Of a stretch of 64,000 bases of DNA, positions 11,701-20,839 are shown in pieces. The number at the start of each line of letters is the position of its first letter. Position 1 is the first letter of the stretch. Source of the DNA: Burkholderiales bacterium (GTDB taxonomy: Bacteria; Pseudomonadota; Gammaproteobacteria; Burkholderiales; Burkholderiaceae_D); contig JACQDX010000145.1 in assembly GCA_016200895.1 (NCBI GenBank), positions 1 to 64,000 on the forward strand, read 5' to 3'. Below the pieces are notes generated by a model, which worked only from the letters and a program-made list of their open reading frames with translations, was not told where the DNA came from and did no database searches. The position numbers were made by a program, and so were the translations under genes.

Positions 11701-11959
11701 TGCGGCTAGCCGACGCATAGCCAGAAACGCCATTGAAATCATAATCAATGCACATGGCTTTAGTGCCGCCTGCGTCTCCGGAAATTGTGCGCAAATTAGC
11801 TTTTACCTGATCCGTTGCCTGTATTTTCCATTCATCCGCCGTATCAAAGCCATCCAGCAAACGCGGCATACTGTTGTCAGCATAGGCAAGCTGTTGGCAG
11901 GTAAAAAATAGAAAACAGCAAGTCAATAATGTGCGTGCAACTGCAAATCTATTCTTCAC
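8726..11959 (-). CDS. Secreted multidomain protein: N-terminal CBM-like domain, F5/8-type C (discoidin) domain, C-terminal putative glycoside hydrolase
   Basis: Signal peptide; discoidin-like segment (SSDSRGAQHILNNKSTTGWRSDHNKSQTLTVDF...); helical toroid-like C-terminal part with SYARSWIRDGAMMTEGLLRLG; in operon with sugar ABC genes. Confidence 0.75.
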   Translation of the reverse strand: MKNRFAVARTLLTCCFLFFTCQQLAYADNSMPRLLDGFDTADEWKIQATDQVKANLRTISGDAGGTKAMCIDYDFNGVSGYASASRMMPIDFPEQFSFDLKIKGNGGRNHLQIKLVDASGENVWWQNKVDFLPPSEWQNFRIKKRHIDFAWGPGQDQGLRHTEKIELVIAAGKDGGKGSVCFSQLRFQEIDVKQNQISVPEVSASSDSRGAQHILNNKSTTGWRSDHNKSQTLTVDFKNSREFGGVILHWECKYFASQYSIQLSDDGQTWRTVRQVLDGNGGDDPLDLPESEARFLRVVLQDGPENHYVLKNIEIKDLAFGSSTNAFIQAVAKNGKRGLYPRGFMGEQTYWTILGINGGQASGLMGEDGTIEASKGGFSVEPFILDGKSVLSWADVKVSQSLQDDYLPLPSVKWKTKELTLEISSFATGTPSQSQILTRYTLQNLSRNPITRTLALAIRPFQVNPPAQFLNTTGGSSDIKHLEWKKPDVIVNGALGVRSLSKPTNFFSSSFDAGQISERLGEATELPEVPASHDKSGRASGALLYSLSLAAGESKSIILALPMTGVLEENSLVMESAEAHFSTLRELTIAEWKESLNRVKVRLPANQQSQFNVMRSALSHILISRDGPALQPGTRSYARSWIRDGAMMTEGLLRLGHKETASAFVEWYSRFQFANGKVPCCVDQRGADPVPENDSHGQIIFSIAELYRYSRDTEQLKRLWPHVEQSFAYMEQLRASEQNKKNEGTSYYGLMPASISHEGYSAKPMHSYWDDFWALRGYKDAVSMASILGKKDQILEMTQGRNAFETDLKRSIASSIKLHAIDFIPGAAELGDFDPTSATISLSPADAGNIIEPKILRNTFDRYWKNFVLRRDSDKNWDAYTPYELRTVSTFVRLGFPDRAQSALSYFYKDLRPAGWNQWAEVVGREYRKERFIGDMPHAWISSDYIRSFLDVFTFEEERNQSITLAAGVPDSWLLGDGIAITDLRTSYGLLGYHLRMTNKELILKVSGGIDIPPGGVYYRTNIQNQAGISGDGWSHDKGVLKIWKLPANVHILRGGSGKKNFCKAGELKCSFRKINP

Positions 11960-12810
11960 TTGACAGCTCCCATCATCAAGCCGCTGATATAAAACCGTTG
12001 CAAAACAAGGAACAAGAGTAATACAGGCAAGATCGTAACGACAGCACCAGCCATCATCAATTCGCTATCCTGCACATGTTCTCTTGAGAGTGCGGAGAGT
12101 GCGACAGGTAAAGTGTGCAATGCACTGTCGGTTAATACAATCAGCGGCCACATGAAATCATTCCAGCTACCTAAAAACGTGAAGATGGCCAGAGTTGCCA
12201 ATACAGGTTTTAGTATCGGCAACACTATCCTGACAAAGATCAGCAATTCTCCGGCACCGTCCATACGTGCGGCTTCGAGCAGGTCGTCAGGAATAGTCCT
12301 GGCGTACTGTCGTACCAAAAAAATCCCGAAAATTCCAGCCATACCTGGAATCACGACACCCGCATAGGTATTCACAAGTCCCATATTTTTAAGAAGCAAG
12401 AACAGGGGTAACATTGCTACCTGGCCAGGGATAACCAGTGCACTCAGCAGCAGTTTAAAAATCCGTTCACGTCCGGCGAAATGCAACTTTGCAAATGCGT
12501 ATCCAGCAGAGACATTGAACATCAATGAAATAGTTGTCGTGAGTGCGGCCAACAGGAAGCTGTTAATAAAAAATCCCCCCATTCCGCCGCGTGTAAACAA
12601 TACTTTATAGTTATACAGACTTGCATTTTCTGGCAATATTGGAGGCGGGAAATTGCCAGACTCTCCAGGGCTCATCAGTGATACTGATACCATCCAGAGC
12701 AAAGGGGCCATACTCAGAAATGCGATGCCAATCAACAGACTATTGACGATCACGGCGTAAGTAGAATTCGCCCCGACCAGCTTTCGGCGGGCAGGTATCG
12801 CATGGTTCAT
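11956..12810 (-). CDS. Carbohydrate ABC transporter permease (MalG/LacG-like)
   Basis: 284 aa, multi-TM, EAARMDGAGELLIFVRIVLPILKP EAA loop. Confidence 0.93.
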   Translation of the reverse strand: MNHAIPARRKLVGANSTYAVIVNSLLIGIAFLSMAPLLWMVSVSLMSPGESGNFPPPILPENASLYNYKVLFTRGGMGGFFINSFLLAALTTTISLMFNVSAGYAFAKLHFAGRERIFKLLLSALVIPGQVAMLPLFLLLKNMGLVNTYAGVVIPGMAGIFGIFLVRQYARTIPDDLLEAARMDGAGELLIFVRIVLPILKPVLATLAIFTFLGSWNDFMWPLIVLTDSALHTLPVALSALSREHVQDSELMMAGAVVTILPVLLLFLVLQRFYISGLMMGAVK

Positions 12811-13685
12811 ACAGCCTCCTTCCTGTCAGATATGCTTAACAGGATTTTCGTCATCGTGGCCATCAAGATGAAAAGGATGAAGGCAACTGCCGATGCAGAG
12901 CCCAGATTCCACCACTTGAAACCCTGGTCATACATTAAATACAAAACACTGTAAGTGCTTTGCAGAGGGCCACCTTGAGTCATGACATAGGGTTCTGCAA
13001 ACATTTGAAAATATCCTGCCAAGGTCATGATGCCCACCATCAGCATGGTGGGTTTGAGCATCGCCAGAGTGATGAAACGGAATTGTTGCCAATGCGATGC
13101 GCCATCTATGCGTGCCGCTTCGTATAAATCTTCTGGAATACTTTGGAGAGCTGCTAGGAAGATAATCATGTTGTAGCCAAAATTTTTCCAGACTGCAAAA
13201 ATAATGATTGTTGGCATTGCCCAATTCGGATCGCCCAACCAATCAATCGGCGAAATGCCTGTGTAGCTGAGGAAGTAATTGACCAGGCCATAGCGCATAT
13301 GAAACAAATAGCGCCAGATGACGGCAACTGCGACGACAGTAGTCACTACAGGTGCAAACATGGCGGTACGGAAGAATGGCTTGGCGACTGCCAACTTTGA
13401 ATGCAACAGCATGGCAGTACCAAGTGACATCACCATCGACAAAGGGACGCCAACAACAACAAAATACAAGGTGTTGCTCAACGATTTCCAAAATAAGGGA
13501 AGCTGCAGAATGTCTGTATAGTTCTTGAACCAAATGAAGCGCAAGTTGCGCAAATCCGCCAGTGCGTAAAGATCAAAATCGGTCAGACTCAATATAAATC
13601 CCACCACGACTGGACAGACGAAGAATATGCCTATCACTACCAACGCAGGTCCAACAAAAATCCAGGCCGCAAAATTCTTTTTCAT
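12807..13685 (-). CDS. Sugar ABC transporter permease (MalF/LacF-like)
   Basis: 292 aa, multi-TM, EAARIDGASHWQQFRFITLAMLKP EAA loop; 4-nt overlap with next gene. Confidence 0.93.
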   Translation of the reverse strand: MKKNFAAWIFVGPALVVIGIFFVCPVVVGFILSLTDFDLYALADLRNLRFIWFKNYTDILQLPLFWKSLSNTLYFVVVGVPLSMVMSLGTAMLLHSKLAVAKPFFRTAMFAPVVTTVVAVAVIWRYLFHMRYGLVNYFLSYTGISPIDWLGDPNWAMPTIIIFAVWKNFGYNMIIFLAALQSIPEDLYEAARIDGASHWQQFRFITLAMLKPTMLMVGIMTLAGYFQMFAEPYVMTQGGPLQSTYSVLYLMYDQGFKWWNLGSASAVAFILFILMATMTKILLSISDRKEAV

Positions 13686-13702
13686 CTTATTGCTCCAGCG
13701 CG

Positions 13703-15058
13703 CTATGGGTTTTTAACGACATGTTGCTCTAACATCCAGCGTCGTTTTTCCAGCCATCCATTGACTGTTGCATCCAATTCATTTTGGTAATTTTTAACGT
13801 CAAACTTGAGATTCTTTTCCTGCGCAAACACGATCTTACTTGCCGTCAGTTGCATCTCATTGACGATACGTTCCCATTGCGGCACCTTAGGCGCAGCTTT
13901 GACGCGATCCAACTGATCGCGAAATGCCTTGGCATGGATGTCGTTGGCCAGACTGGGCTCTTGCCAAATGCTACGACGTGGCGGCATATTGCCGGTCAAT
14001 TCATGAAAACGTAACTGAATATCAGTTCGCGACAAATACTCTATCAATGCCCAGGCTTCTTTCTTGTGCTTTGCATTATTGAATATAACCATGCTGGCGC
14101 CGCCCGCAGTTGAAGCTGATGGGCCGTTTGGTCCTGGCAAAGCGGCCGTCGACCAGGCATCTTTGAGATGGGCAGGCATACGGCGTTTGAATTCACCGAC
14201 ATTCCAGGGGCCAGAAATGTAAAATATAAAACTACCCTTGGCGAATTCGTCCCATACATTGGAAATTTGATTATTACTCAAATTGCGGGCGTACCCTTTG
14301 GAAAAAATTTCTGTATAGAAAGCCAGACTGGAACTGAATCCTGGCCCAGTGAAATTGGCATAGCGCGCATCATCACGTAATAGTTCACCTGCTTGCTGCA
14401 AGCTCAAAGCCAGTAATGGCTCGAACTCATTCACTGGCAGCAATATGCCCATGCGAACCCCGTCCCATTTTTTAGAAATGGCTGCAAACATCTTGCGCCA
14501 TTCATCCCATGTGGCAGGCGGGTGATCATATCCAGCTTGCTCAAGCAAATCCCGTCGATAAAACAGCAAGCGCGTATCTATGTACCATGGGATTCCAAAC
14601 AGCTCACTGCCGAGGCGATTGGTTTCAAGTATGCCGTTGAAAAAATCATCTAATTTAACGGTATCCGATTTTTCCGTATAAGGAGTAAGCGCTTCGAGCG
14701 CGTTCAATGCACCCATTTCTGGTATCCAAGAGTTGCCTATCTGTGCCATGTCGGGCAAGGCATCGCCTGCATAAGCAGTCAGCAGTTTTTCATGTGCGGC
14801 AGACCACGGCAATTGCTCCAGTTTTACTTTGATGCCTGGGTGGATACGTTCAAATTCAGGCAATAGCTGTGAAACAAACTCGCCCTCACTGCCCATGACC
14901 CAAAACGTCAATACCGTTTTGGTGTCACTACAGGACGATATGCATATACAAAAGATCACTCCACAAAAAGCCGTGCCAATCAATCTCACTACACGTTGAT
15001 AACTGCCAGACAGACAAAATAGTGGCTGTATGACTTTTTGGGAAAGATGATCAATCAT
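13703..15058 (-). CDS. Extracellular sugar-binding protein (ABC importer, family 1)
   Basis: Typical family-1 SBP sequence (SEGEFVSQLLPEFERIHPGIKVKLEQLPWSAAHEKLLTAYAGDALPD). Start taken at ATG 15058, overlapping the upstream stop (ATGATTGA). Confidence 0.9.
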   Translation of the reverse strand: MIDHLSQKVIQPLFCLSGSYQRVVRLIGTAFCGVIFCICISSCSDTKTVLTFWVMGSEGEFVSQLLPEFERIHPGIKVKLEQLPWSAAHEKLLTAYAGDALPDMAQIGNSWIPEMGALNALEALTPYTEKSDTVKLDDFFNGILETNRLGSELFGIPWYIDTRLLFYRRDLLEQAGYDHPPATWDEWRKMFAAISKKWDGVRMGILLPVNEFEPLLALSLQQAGELLRDDARYANFTGPGFSSSLAFYTEIFSKGYARNLSNNQISNVWDEFAKGSFIFYISGPWNVGEFKRRMPAHLKDAWSTAALPGPNGPSASTAGGASMVIFNNAKHKKEAWALIEYLSRTDIQLRFHELTGNMPPRRSIWQEPSLANDIHAKAFRDQLDRVKAAPKVPQWERIVNEMQLTASKIVFAQEKNLKFDVKNYQNELDATVNGWLEKRRWMLEQHVVKNP

Positions 15059-16580
15059 AGGTGCAACTCGCTCTAAGGTCACGGCAGCTTACTTTTGACA
15101 GCCAGCCACCAGTAAACCCAGCCCGCCGCAGTCCGCGCACGATATAGGGGTTTTTTCGCATCGTACGCCACACAAATTCATTTCTATGATTGGCGATCAT
15201 CGCTAGAATTGGTCCCTGGTCAATACCAATATAGTCGCTTGCAACCCATCCTACGCCTTTGACAAAACGACCATCACTCAAACTCGCTTTATCGTCCGTG
15301 AAACTTGGATTGATTGCGTCGAGAAAGCCATATTTGGAATACAGGGTAGCACCATATTTCCTATGTAATTCTTGCGCTGCAGGGATGACAATTTCAGGAG
15401 CGAAGGGTAGTGAAGCAATTGCGGCAGTTGGTGCTATAGTGCCGTCATCAAAGGTATCCCGAATTGCAGCGCCACGAGCAGAGTAGTCGCGAAAGGTTTT
15501 TTTCACTCCGGCATAATCGTAGGTCACCATTGAACCAGGTCCGTCGCTCGCAGTCAGCCCCCAAATGTTGCTACCGTAGTCTTTCCATTTTCCGGGATTG
15601 GCGATCGCATAGTTTCTTTGTGCATAAGTAGCGCGGCGACTATTTTCAAAATAATCTATCCCTTTTTTTTGCATGAAATCGTCTCTGATGCCGCGAAAAT
15701 CAACCCAGACATGCGAGTATTGGTGTCCAAACATAGGTGCAAAGCCAAGATGTTCTTGCCCCATATAGCTACCCCAGCTCTGCCCATATTGCTGACTCCA
15801 CTCTTTCCACGATTTTGGATCTATCGCTTTTTCTTCCGGTGCACCCAGGGCGAGAATGTACACAATCATGGCTTCGTTGTACCCTACCCAGTCATGTGCA
15901 ATAAATCCATGCTCAGGATCAAATCCCATGCTGATCAAAGAAGAATGCTGTTGCGCCCATTTCCAGTCTATGCGCCCGTAAATGGAATCCACCAGCCCGC
16001 GGATTTCTATGTCCTTGGCATCGTCACTATCAAAATAAGACTGCACAAATAGCATACCTGCCAAGAGCAGGCTGGTGTCTACTGTCGACAGCTCGGTTGT
16101 ATCTTGTCGCAGGCCATTCCTGGCATCAAGGAAGTGATAAAAAAAACCCTTGTACCCTGTTACTCCCGACTTTGCAGGCCCTTGCGGTGCGTCGTGAAAA
16201 AATTTCAGCGTCGTCAGTACCCGTTGCCGTGCCTGGTCACGGGTAATATATCCACGCTCAACACCAATTGGGTAGGAAGTCAGCGCAAATCCGATTGCAG
16301 CAACGCTGGAAAAAGTTTTTTCTGGATTCGGATAGCGATCTGGCGTCAAGCCGTTTTGTGGATTTGTGGTCTCCCAGAAAAAATTGAAAGTACGTCGTTC
16401 AATATCATCAAATAGTGGGGGCAATGCTTGTGAAGACTTCGCTTGAACTGACGCGTTTGCGATCTTTGCATTGGCATTGTCCTTATATTTTTGTTCGGCG
16501 AAAACTGTACCATTAAGACATAAAGACAGCCACATGCATGCAAACATGCCTGGGATAGATAAGGTGCTTTTTTTCATCAT
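15051..16580 (-). CDS. Glucoamylase-like protein (PF10091/GH144-like), candidate endo-beta-1,2-glucanase
   Basis: Signal peptide; RRTFNFFWETTNPQNGLTPDRYPNPE...SSVAAIGFALTSYPIGVERGYITRDQARQRVLTTLKFF...ELSTVDTSLLLAGMLF typical of the glucoamylase family. Confidence 0.82.
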   Translation of the reverse strand: MMKKSTLSIPGMFACMWLSLCLNGTVFAEQKYKDNANAKIANASVQAKSSQALPPLFDDIERRTFNFFWETTNPQNGLTPDRYPNPEKTFSSVAAIGFALTSYPIGVERGYITRDQARQRVLTTLKFFHDAPQGPAKSGVTGYKGFFYHFLDARNGLRQDTTELSTVDTSLLLAGMLFVQSYFDSDDAKDIEIRGLVDSIYGRIDWKWAQQHSSLISMGFDPEHGFIAHDWVGYNEAMIVYILALGAPEEKAIDPKSWKEWSQQYGQSWGSYMGQEHLGFAPMFGHQYSHVWVDFRGIRDDFMQKKGIDYFENSRRATYAQRNYAIANPGKWKDYGSNIWGLTASDGPGSMVTYDYAGVKKTFRDYSARGAAIRDTFDDGTIAPTAAIASLPFAPEIVIPAAQELHRKYGATLYSKYGFLDAINPSFTDDKASLSDGRFVKGVGWVASDYIGIDQGPILAMIANHRNEFVWRTMRKNPYIVRGLRRAGFTGGWLSKVSCRDLRASCTYD

Positions 16581-16629
16581 TTAATGTCGGGAATATATGA
16601 CTAGTCTGTCTGGATAAAATCGAGCTTTA

Positions 16630-16665
16630 CCCGTCAAAAACAAATATCTTTACGTCTTTGACGGG
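16630..16665 (-). terminator. Hairpin between TonB receptor gene and the GH144-like operon
   Basis: CCCGTCAAA (16630-16638) / TTTGACGGG (16657-16665), perfect 9-bp arms; no clear T tract. Confidence 0.45.
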
Positions 16666-16674
16666 CTTTATCAC

Positions 16675-19572
16675 TTAAAATAAATAACGGACACTCAATT
16701 TTACTGTTCGCATTGGCCCTGCCAGTCCGTTATATTTCCCTAAATTGACATTGTCCCCGCCCAGGTAATTTTGAGGATTGCCAGGACCGCCACCCCAGTC
16801 GTCAGCGCCACCATAATTTACCGTGTTAAGCAAGTTGGCCACATCAAGTCTGAATATCAGCTTGCCTATACCCAGTGTCATATTTTTTGCCAGACCGAAA
16901 TCAAGTTGGCGGAATGAAGAGCCGTCGCCTTTAACGGAAACGCAATTGTTAAAGCCCTTGGAGCAGTCCGTGATTCTGTGCGGCAGACCAGAGCCAAGAG
17001 TTAGTTTGCCGGACATCATCAATCCCCATGGCAGCAAGTTGTCTGAGAATGCGGACGCTACCAAGCGATGACGTTCCAGGTCTTTGGATGGATTCCATCC
17101 GGAAGTAGACCGGCCATAGGTCCAGTTAAAAATGTCGTTAGTCCATTCTTTATTGGTTGTCTGCCCATCGCTGAAAGTATACGTTACACCTGCGGCCCAC
17201 CCTGAGGCAGAAGTATAAGGTTTATCCATTTTTAAATAGACCGTAGTCGTCTTTGCCTGAGAGATAAAGTCGCCGAGAATTAAAGTACCAAATCCAGGGA
17301 CCGATCCCCACAACGGGTCGATAGGGCTTTGCGTTCCCCAGCCGCCATTGGGGTCTCTATTGCCGCCATACCAGTTGAATTGATTCTTGCTATGGGAATA
17401 GGTTGCACCGACTTCACCATTCCAGGCACCTAAGGCCTGGCGCAAGCCGATACTTAACTGGTCGGTGAATGGCATCTTGTAGTCATTTTTTACTAACCAG
17501 ATTTCACCGCCTGCTTGCATATTGTGTTGTAACTCGTCCAAAGCATGATTTGCCAGGGTGCGATCATATGAACGACCGATGCCACCAAAAATGACTCTGC
17601 TGCGGTCACCTGTTACGTCATACGAAAAACCTAGACGGGGGGCAATGGCCCTGGCAAAAGGCTTACGATTACCGCTGCTGATGAAGCCACTGATGTCCAC
17701 CCCGCCTTTGGCCAGAGACTGCGCATAAGTCTGTCCCAATGGCGCGCCATCGCGTGGATCCTGTTTATTGAAAATGGCAGACCTGTCTGCTGGTGTGACG
17801 TAACTGTTATTGAGCATATTGGTCTCATAGTCCCAACGCACACCCAGGTTAAGCTCAAGTTGTTTTGATACCTGCCAGTCATCTTGCAAATAAAGGCCAA
17901 ACTGGTTATCTCTATATTTGACAGCAACGGGTGCCAACCCCTTATCTATCTGAAAATAGTTTTCTGCCGGATAGTCTGACGACAAACCAACAATCGCGTC
18001 GCCCGTCTTGTTGTTGATGAGTTTGTTAACTACGTCAACTGAACGAGACGTTCCCGATAATTCAATGTCAACGGCTTTGAATTTCGCACCGCCTTTGACA
18101 CTATGCCCCTGCCAGCCGTTGTATGTTAAATCATCCTGAAACAGCAAGCCGCTTTGACGGCGATATTGCGCATCTGGTGAGCCACCTGTCCAGATCACTT
18201 CACGTTTGCCATCCAGAGTGTTGGTTGGTGAAACAAAGTATTTGATCAAAGGATCGTTGCTACTCGAGCGCGGGTTAAAAACATAGTTTTCGTAGCCGAC
18301 GCGTGCTTCATTTTGAAACTGGTTACTCGTCCAGGTGTGTTTGACGTCCAACCGGGTTTCGTCATTAATACGCTCCTTGTCGTTACCAGGCGCACTCAGA
18401 CCATAATTTTCTGCCACGAGATCTTTTTCCCGACGGATGCGGGCACTGATTTCCATTCTCTGACTGTCACTTATTTCCAGGTCAATCTTGCCAAACAAGA
18501 GATCTTCATTAAAAACCTGGTTACGCGAGCCTTGCATGCTGTAGAAACTGGCTGCCTGTCCGGCATTTGGCAAGATCGCAGAGACATTTGCCAGGCTTAC
18601 ATTGCGGGGCGTCTCTATACGCTTTCCCTCGTACGATAAAAAGTAATGTGCAACGTCTTCCTTTATCGCGCCGCCGATGCTCACACCGTATTGGTTTTGC
18701 TTATAGGCTGCGCGATCATTACCTTTTGCACGATTTTCTTTTTCAAATGGGCTATAGGCCGAAAATTTGTCGCTCGTCTGGTCAAAAAAGAGCTCGCCGT
18801 GGAATTGATTTGTGCCTGACTTGGTGACGGCCGTAATCGCTGCACTACTGACTTGATCAAACTCTGCTTTGTAGTTTTGTGAAATTACCTTGTATTCTGC
18901 TAGCGCAGACTGCGGAAATGGATTTCCCCTGCTGGCATCCAGACCAGTAACGCCACCCCGTAAAATGTAGTTTTTCTGGCTGACGCCGTCGATAAACACA
19001 TTCACATTATCCTGATTTTGCGCACCGCTTTGTATTTTTCCAATACCGGATGCATCTGTATCAAAACGCACGCCTGGTGCCAGATCGGCAAAGGCCAGGA
19101 AATTACGGCTCATCTGCGGCAAATTTTCAATTTGCTTGCGCGAAACACTGGTATTGACTTCTGAGCTTTTCACCTCATTGCGGCTAAGGCCTCCGACAAT
19201 ATAAATTTTTTCGATTTTTTCATCCGGCTTGCCACTAGCGCCCTCCATTGCCAGGTCAAGTGCCGCAGTTTGCCCCAGGCTCACCGTAACAAGGCTCGAA
19301 GCTACTTTGCCGTCGGCTACATGCAGTTCATATGTCCCCGGCGCCAGGCCAACAAGAACATAGCGACCGTCCGGGTCGGTAATTCCCTTGTAACGCGCCC
19401 CGGTTGCAGTGTTAACGGCAACTATAGATATGTTGGCTGTTGCTGGCGATCCGCTTTGCGTGATCTGCCCTCTGATGGTGGCAGTGCTCAACTGAGCCAC
19501 GGCTGGCTCTGCAAACAACATACCGATAGCTACTGCAAATGCTATGCGCTTGAAAGTATTTTTTTTTGTCAT
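16675..19572 (-). CDS. TonB-dependent receptor with N-terminal carboxypeptidase-regulatory-like domain (Oar-like)
   Basis: 965 aa, signal peptide, CarbopepD_reg-like domain, plug domain and C-terminal beta-barrel ending in LSVRYLF. Confidence 0.9.
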   Translation of the reverse strand: MTKKNTFKRIAFAVAIGMLFAEPAVAQLSTATIRGQITQSGSPATANISIVAVNTATGARYKGITDPDGRYVLVGLAPGTYELHVADGKVASSLVTVSLGQTAALDLAMEGASGKPDEKIEKIYIVGGLSRNEVKSSEVNTSVSRKQIENLPQMSRNFLAFADLAPGVRFDTDASGIGKIQSGAQNQDNVNVFIDGVSQKNYILRGGVTGLDASRGNPFPQSALAEYKVISQNYKAEFDQVSSAAITAVTKSGTNQFHGELFFDQTSDKFSAYSPFEKENRAKGNDRAAYKQNQYGVSIGGAIKEDVAHYFLSYEGKRIETPRNVSLANVSAILPNAGQAASFYSMQGSRNQVFNEDLLFGKIDLEISDSQRMEISARIRREKDLVAENYGLSAPGNDKERINDETRLDVKHTWTSNQFQNEARVGYENYVFNPRSSSNDPLIKYFVSPTNTLDGKREVIWTGGSPDAQYRRQSGLLFQDDLTYNGWQGHSVKGGAKFKAVDIELSGTSRSVDVVNKLINNKTGDAIVGLSSDYPAENYFQIDKGLAPVAVKYRDNQFGLYLQDDWQVSKQLELNLGVRWDYETNMLNNSYVTPADRSAIFNKQDPRDGAPLGQTYAQSLAKGGVDISGFISSGNRKPFARAIAPRLGFSYDVTGDRSRVIFGGIGRSYDRTLANHALDELQHNMQAGGEIWLVKNDYKMPFTDQLSIGLRQALGAWNGEVGATYSHSKNQFNWYGGNRDPNGGWGTQSPIDPLWGSVPGFGTLILGDFISQAKTTTVYLKMDKPYTSASGWAAGVTYTFSDGQTTNKEWTNDIFNWTYGRSTSGWNPSKDLERHRLVASAFSDNLLPWGLMMSGKLTLGSGLPHRITDCSKGFNNCVSVKGDGSSFRQLDFGLAKNMTLGIGKLIFRLDVANLLNTVNYGGADDWGGGPGNPQNYLGGDNVNLGKYNGLAGPMRTVKLSVRYLF

Positions 19573-19602
19573 GGTGTCTCCTGAAGTATATCTAAATGTG
19601 AA

Positions 19603-19620
19603 AATGTAAACGGTTACATT
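19603..19620. promoter_or_regulatory. LacI-type operator upstream of TonB receptor gene
   Basis: AATGTAAACGGTTACATT near-palindrome. Confidence 0.75.
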
Positions 19621-19683
19621 TTTTTACAAACCCTTTCTGTTTTGTACAACATCACTTGCTGTAAAACTTATCTGCTTATGGGC

Positions 19684-20697
19684 TTATGGGTTTTTAGCAC
19701 CACAAGAACTTCGAATGACCAACTCGGTACGCAAAATATGAGGCTCAATATTTTGATCCAAGTTTTGTGTCTGGACGTCTTCTATGATTGCAACCAAACT
19801 CTGAAATGCCAGGCTTCCCATTTCTGAAATACGCACTCGTACCGTAGTCAACGGTGGCGAAATAAATCGCGAGGTTGGAATATCATCATAACCAACCAGG
19901 GCAATATCATCCGGCACTTTCAACCCGGCATCTGTCAATGTCGACAGACAACCAATCGCCATCATGTCATTTGCAGCGAAAATTGCATCTGGGCGCGAGC
20001 GCATGGAAATAACCTGGGCCCCGACTTTCCACCCCGACTCTTCTGTAAAGTCGCCCAGCCATATCTGCTCCTTGGATTTTGGTAAAAACTCCTTCAAAGC
20101 ATCCCGGTATCCGCGCAATCTTTCCTGAGCCTCGAAATTTTTTTCCGGGCCAGCGATCATTGCAATTTGTTTATGTCCCTGCCTGACCAAATGCCGCATC
20201 ATGCTGTAGGAACCACCATAATTATCCACAATAAACGATGGCAGCTTACTGTCTGCTATGCGGGTATTCATCAATACGGTTGGCAACCTCAGTGGCAATT
20301 TACTTGTCAAAAATTCTGAGTTCAAATGCGGCGACATAACCAACAGACCGTCAACCCTCCCTGCCATAGACTTAATTGCTGCTTCAGCCTCATACACATC
20401 GCCGTGTGAACTCGACACCAGTAAATGAAATGCCTTTCCTCTTGCTGCCTGATCAATCCCACGAATTAATTCTGAAAAGAATTCCCCATGCAAATCTGGC
20501 AGCAACACACCTATTGTTTCTGTTTTTCGAGTGATCAAACTACGCGCCGCATTTGACGGCACAAAACGCAGTTGTGCTGCGATATTTGTTATCCTGAGTG
20601 CGGTCTCGGGCTTGACCTTTGCATCTCCATTCAGAGTTCGTGACACTGTAGCTGTCGACACCTTTGCCAGACGGGCGATATCTCTGATCGTTGTCAC
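19684..20697 (-). CDS. LacI-family transcriptional regulator
   Basis: N-terminal HTH TTIRDIARLAKVSTATVSRTLNGDAKVKPETALRI plus periplasmic-binding-like domain. Confidence 0.95.
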   Translation of the reverse strand: MTTIRDIARLAKVSTATVSRTLNGDAKVKPETALRITNIAAQLRFVPSNAARSLITRKTETIGVLLPDLHGEFFSELIRGIDQAARGKAFHLLVSSSHGDVYEAEAAIKSMAGRVDGLLVMSPHLNSEFLTSKLPLRLPTVLMNTRIADSKLPSFIVDNYGGSYSMMRHLVRQGHKQIAMIAGPEKNFEAQERLRGYRDALKEFLPKSKEQIWLGDFTEESGWKVGAQVISMRSRPDAIFAANDMMAIGCLSTLTDAGLKVPDDIALVGYDDIPTSRFISPPLTTVRVRISEMGSLAFQSLVAIIEDVQTQNLDQNIEPHILRTELVIRSSCGAKNP

Positions 20698-20801
20698 TTA
20701 CTCTGCTCCACCACGCGAGCATCGCTTTGTGTCTCTTTTACGTTTTTCACTTCAATTACTCCGGTTACTATCTGGTACGACATATCGTTATGCTACGCAA
20801 G

Positions 20802-20819
20802 AAAGTAACCGTTTTCATT
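20802..20819. promoter_or_regulatory. Probable LacI-type operator upstream of lacI-like gene
   Basis: AAAGTAACCGTTTTCATT, 16/18 match to AATGTAACCGTTTACATT. Confidence 0.55.
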
Positions 20820-20839
20820 TTTTTTGTAAACCTATAACG

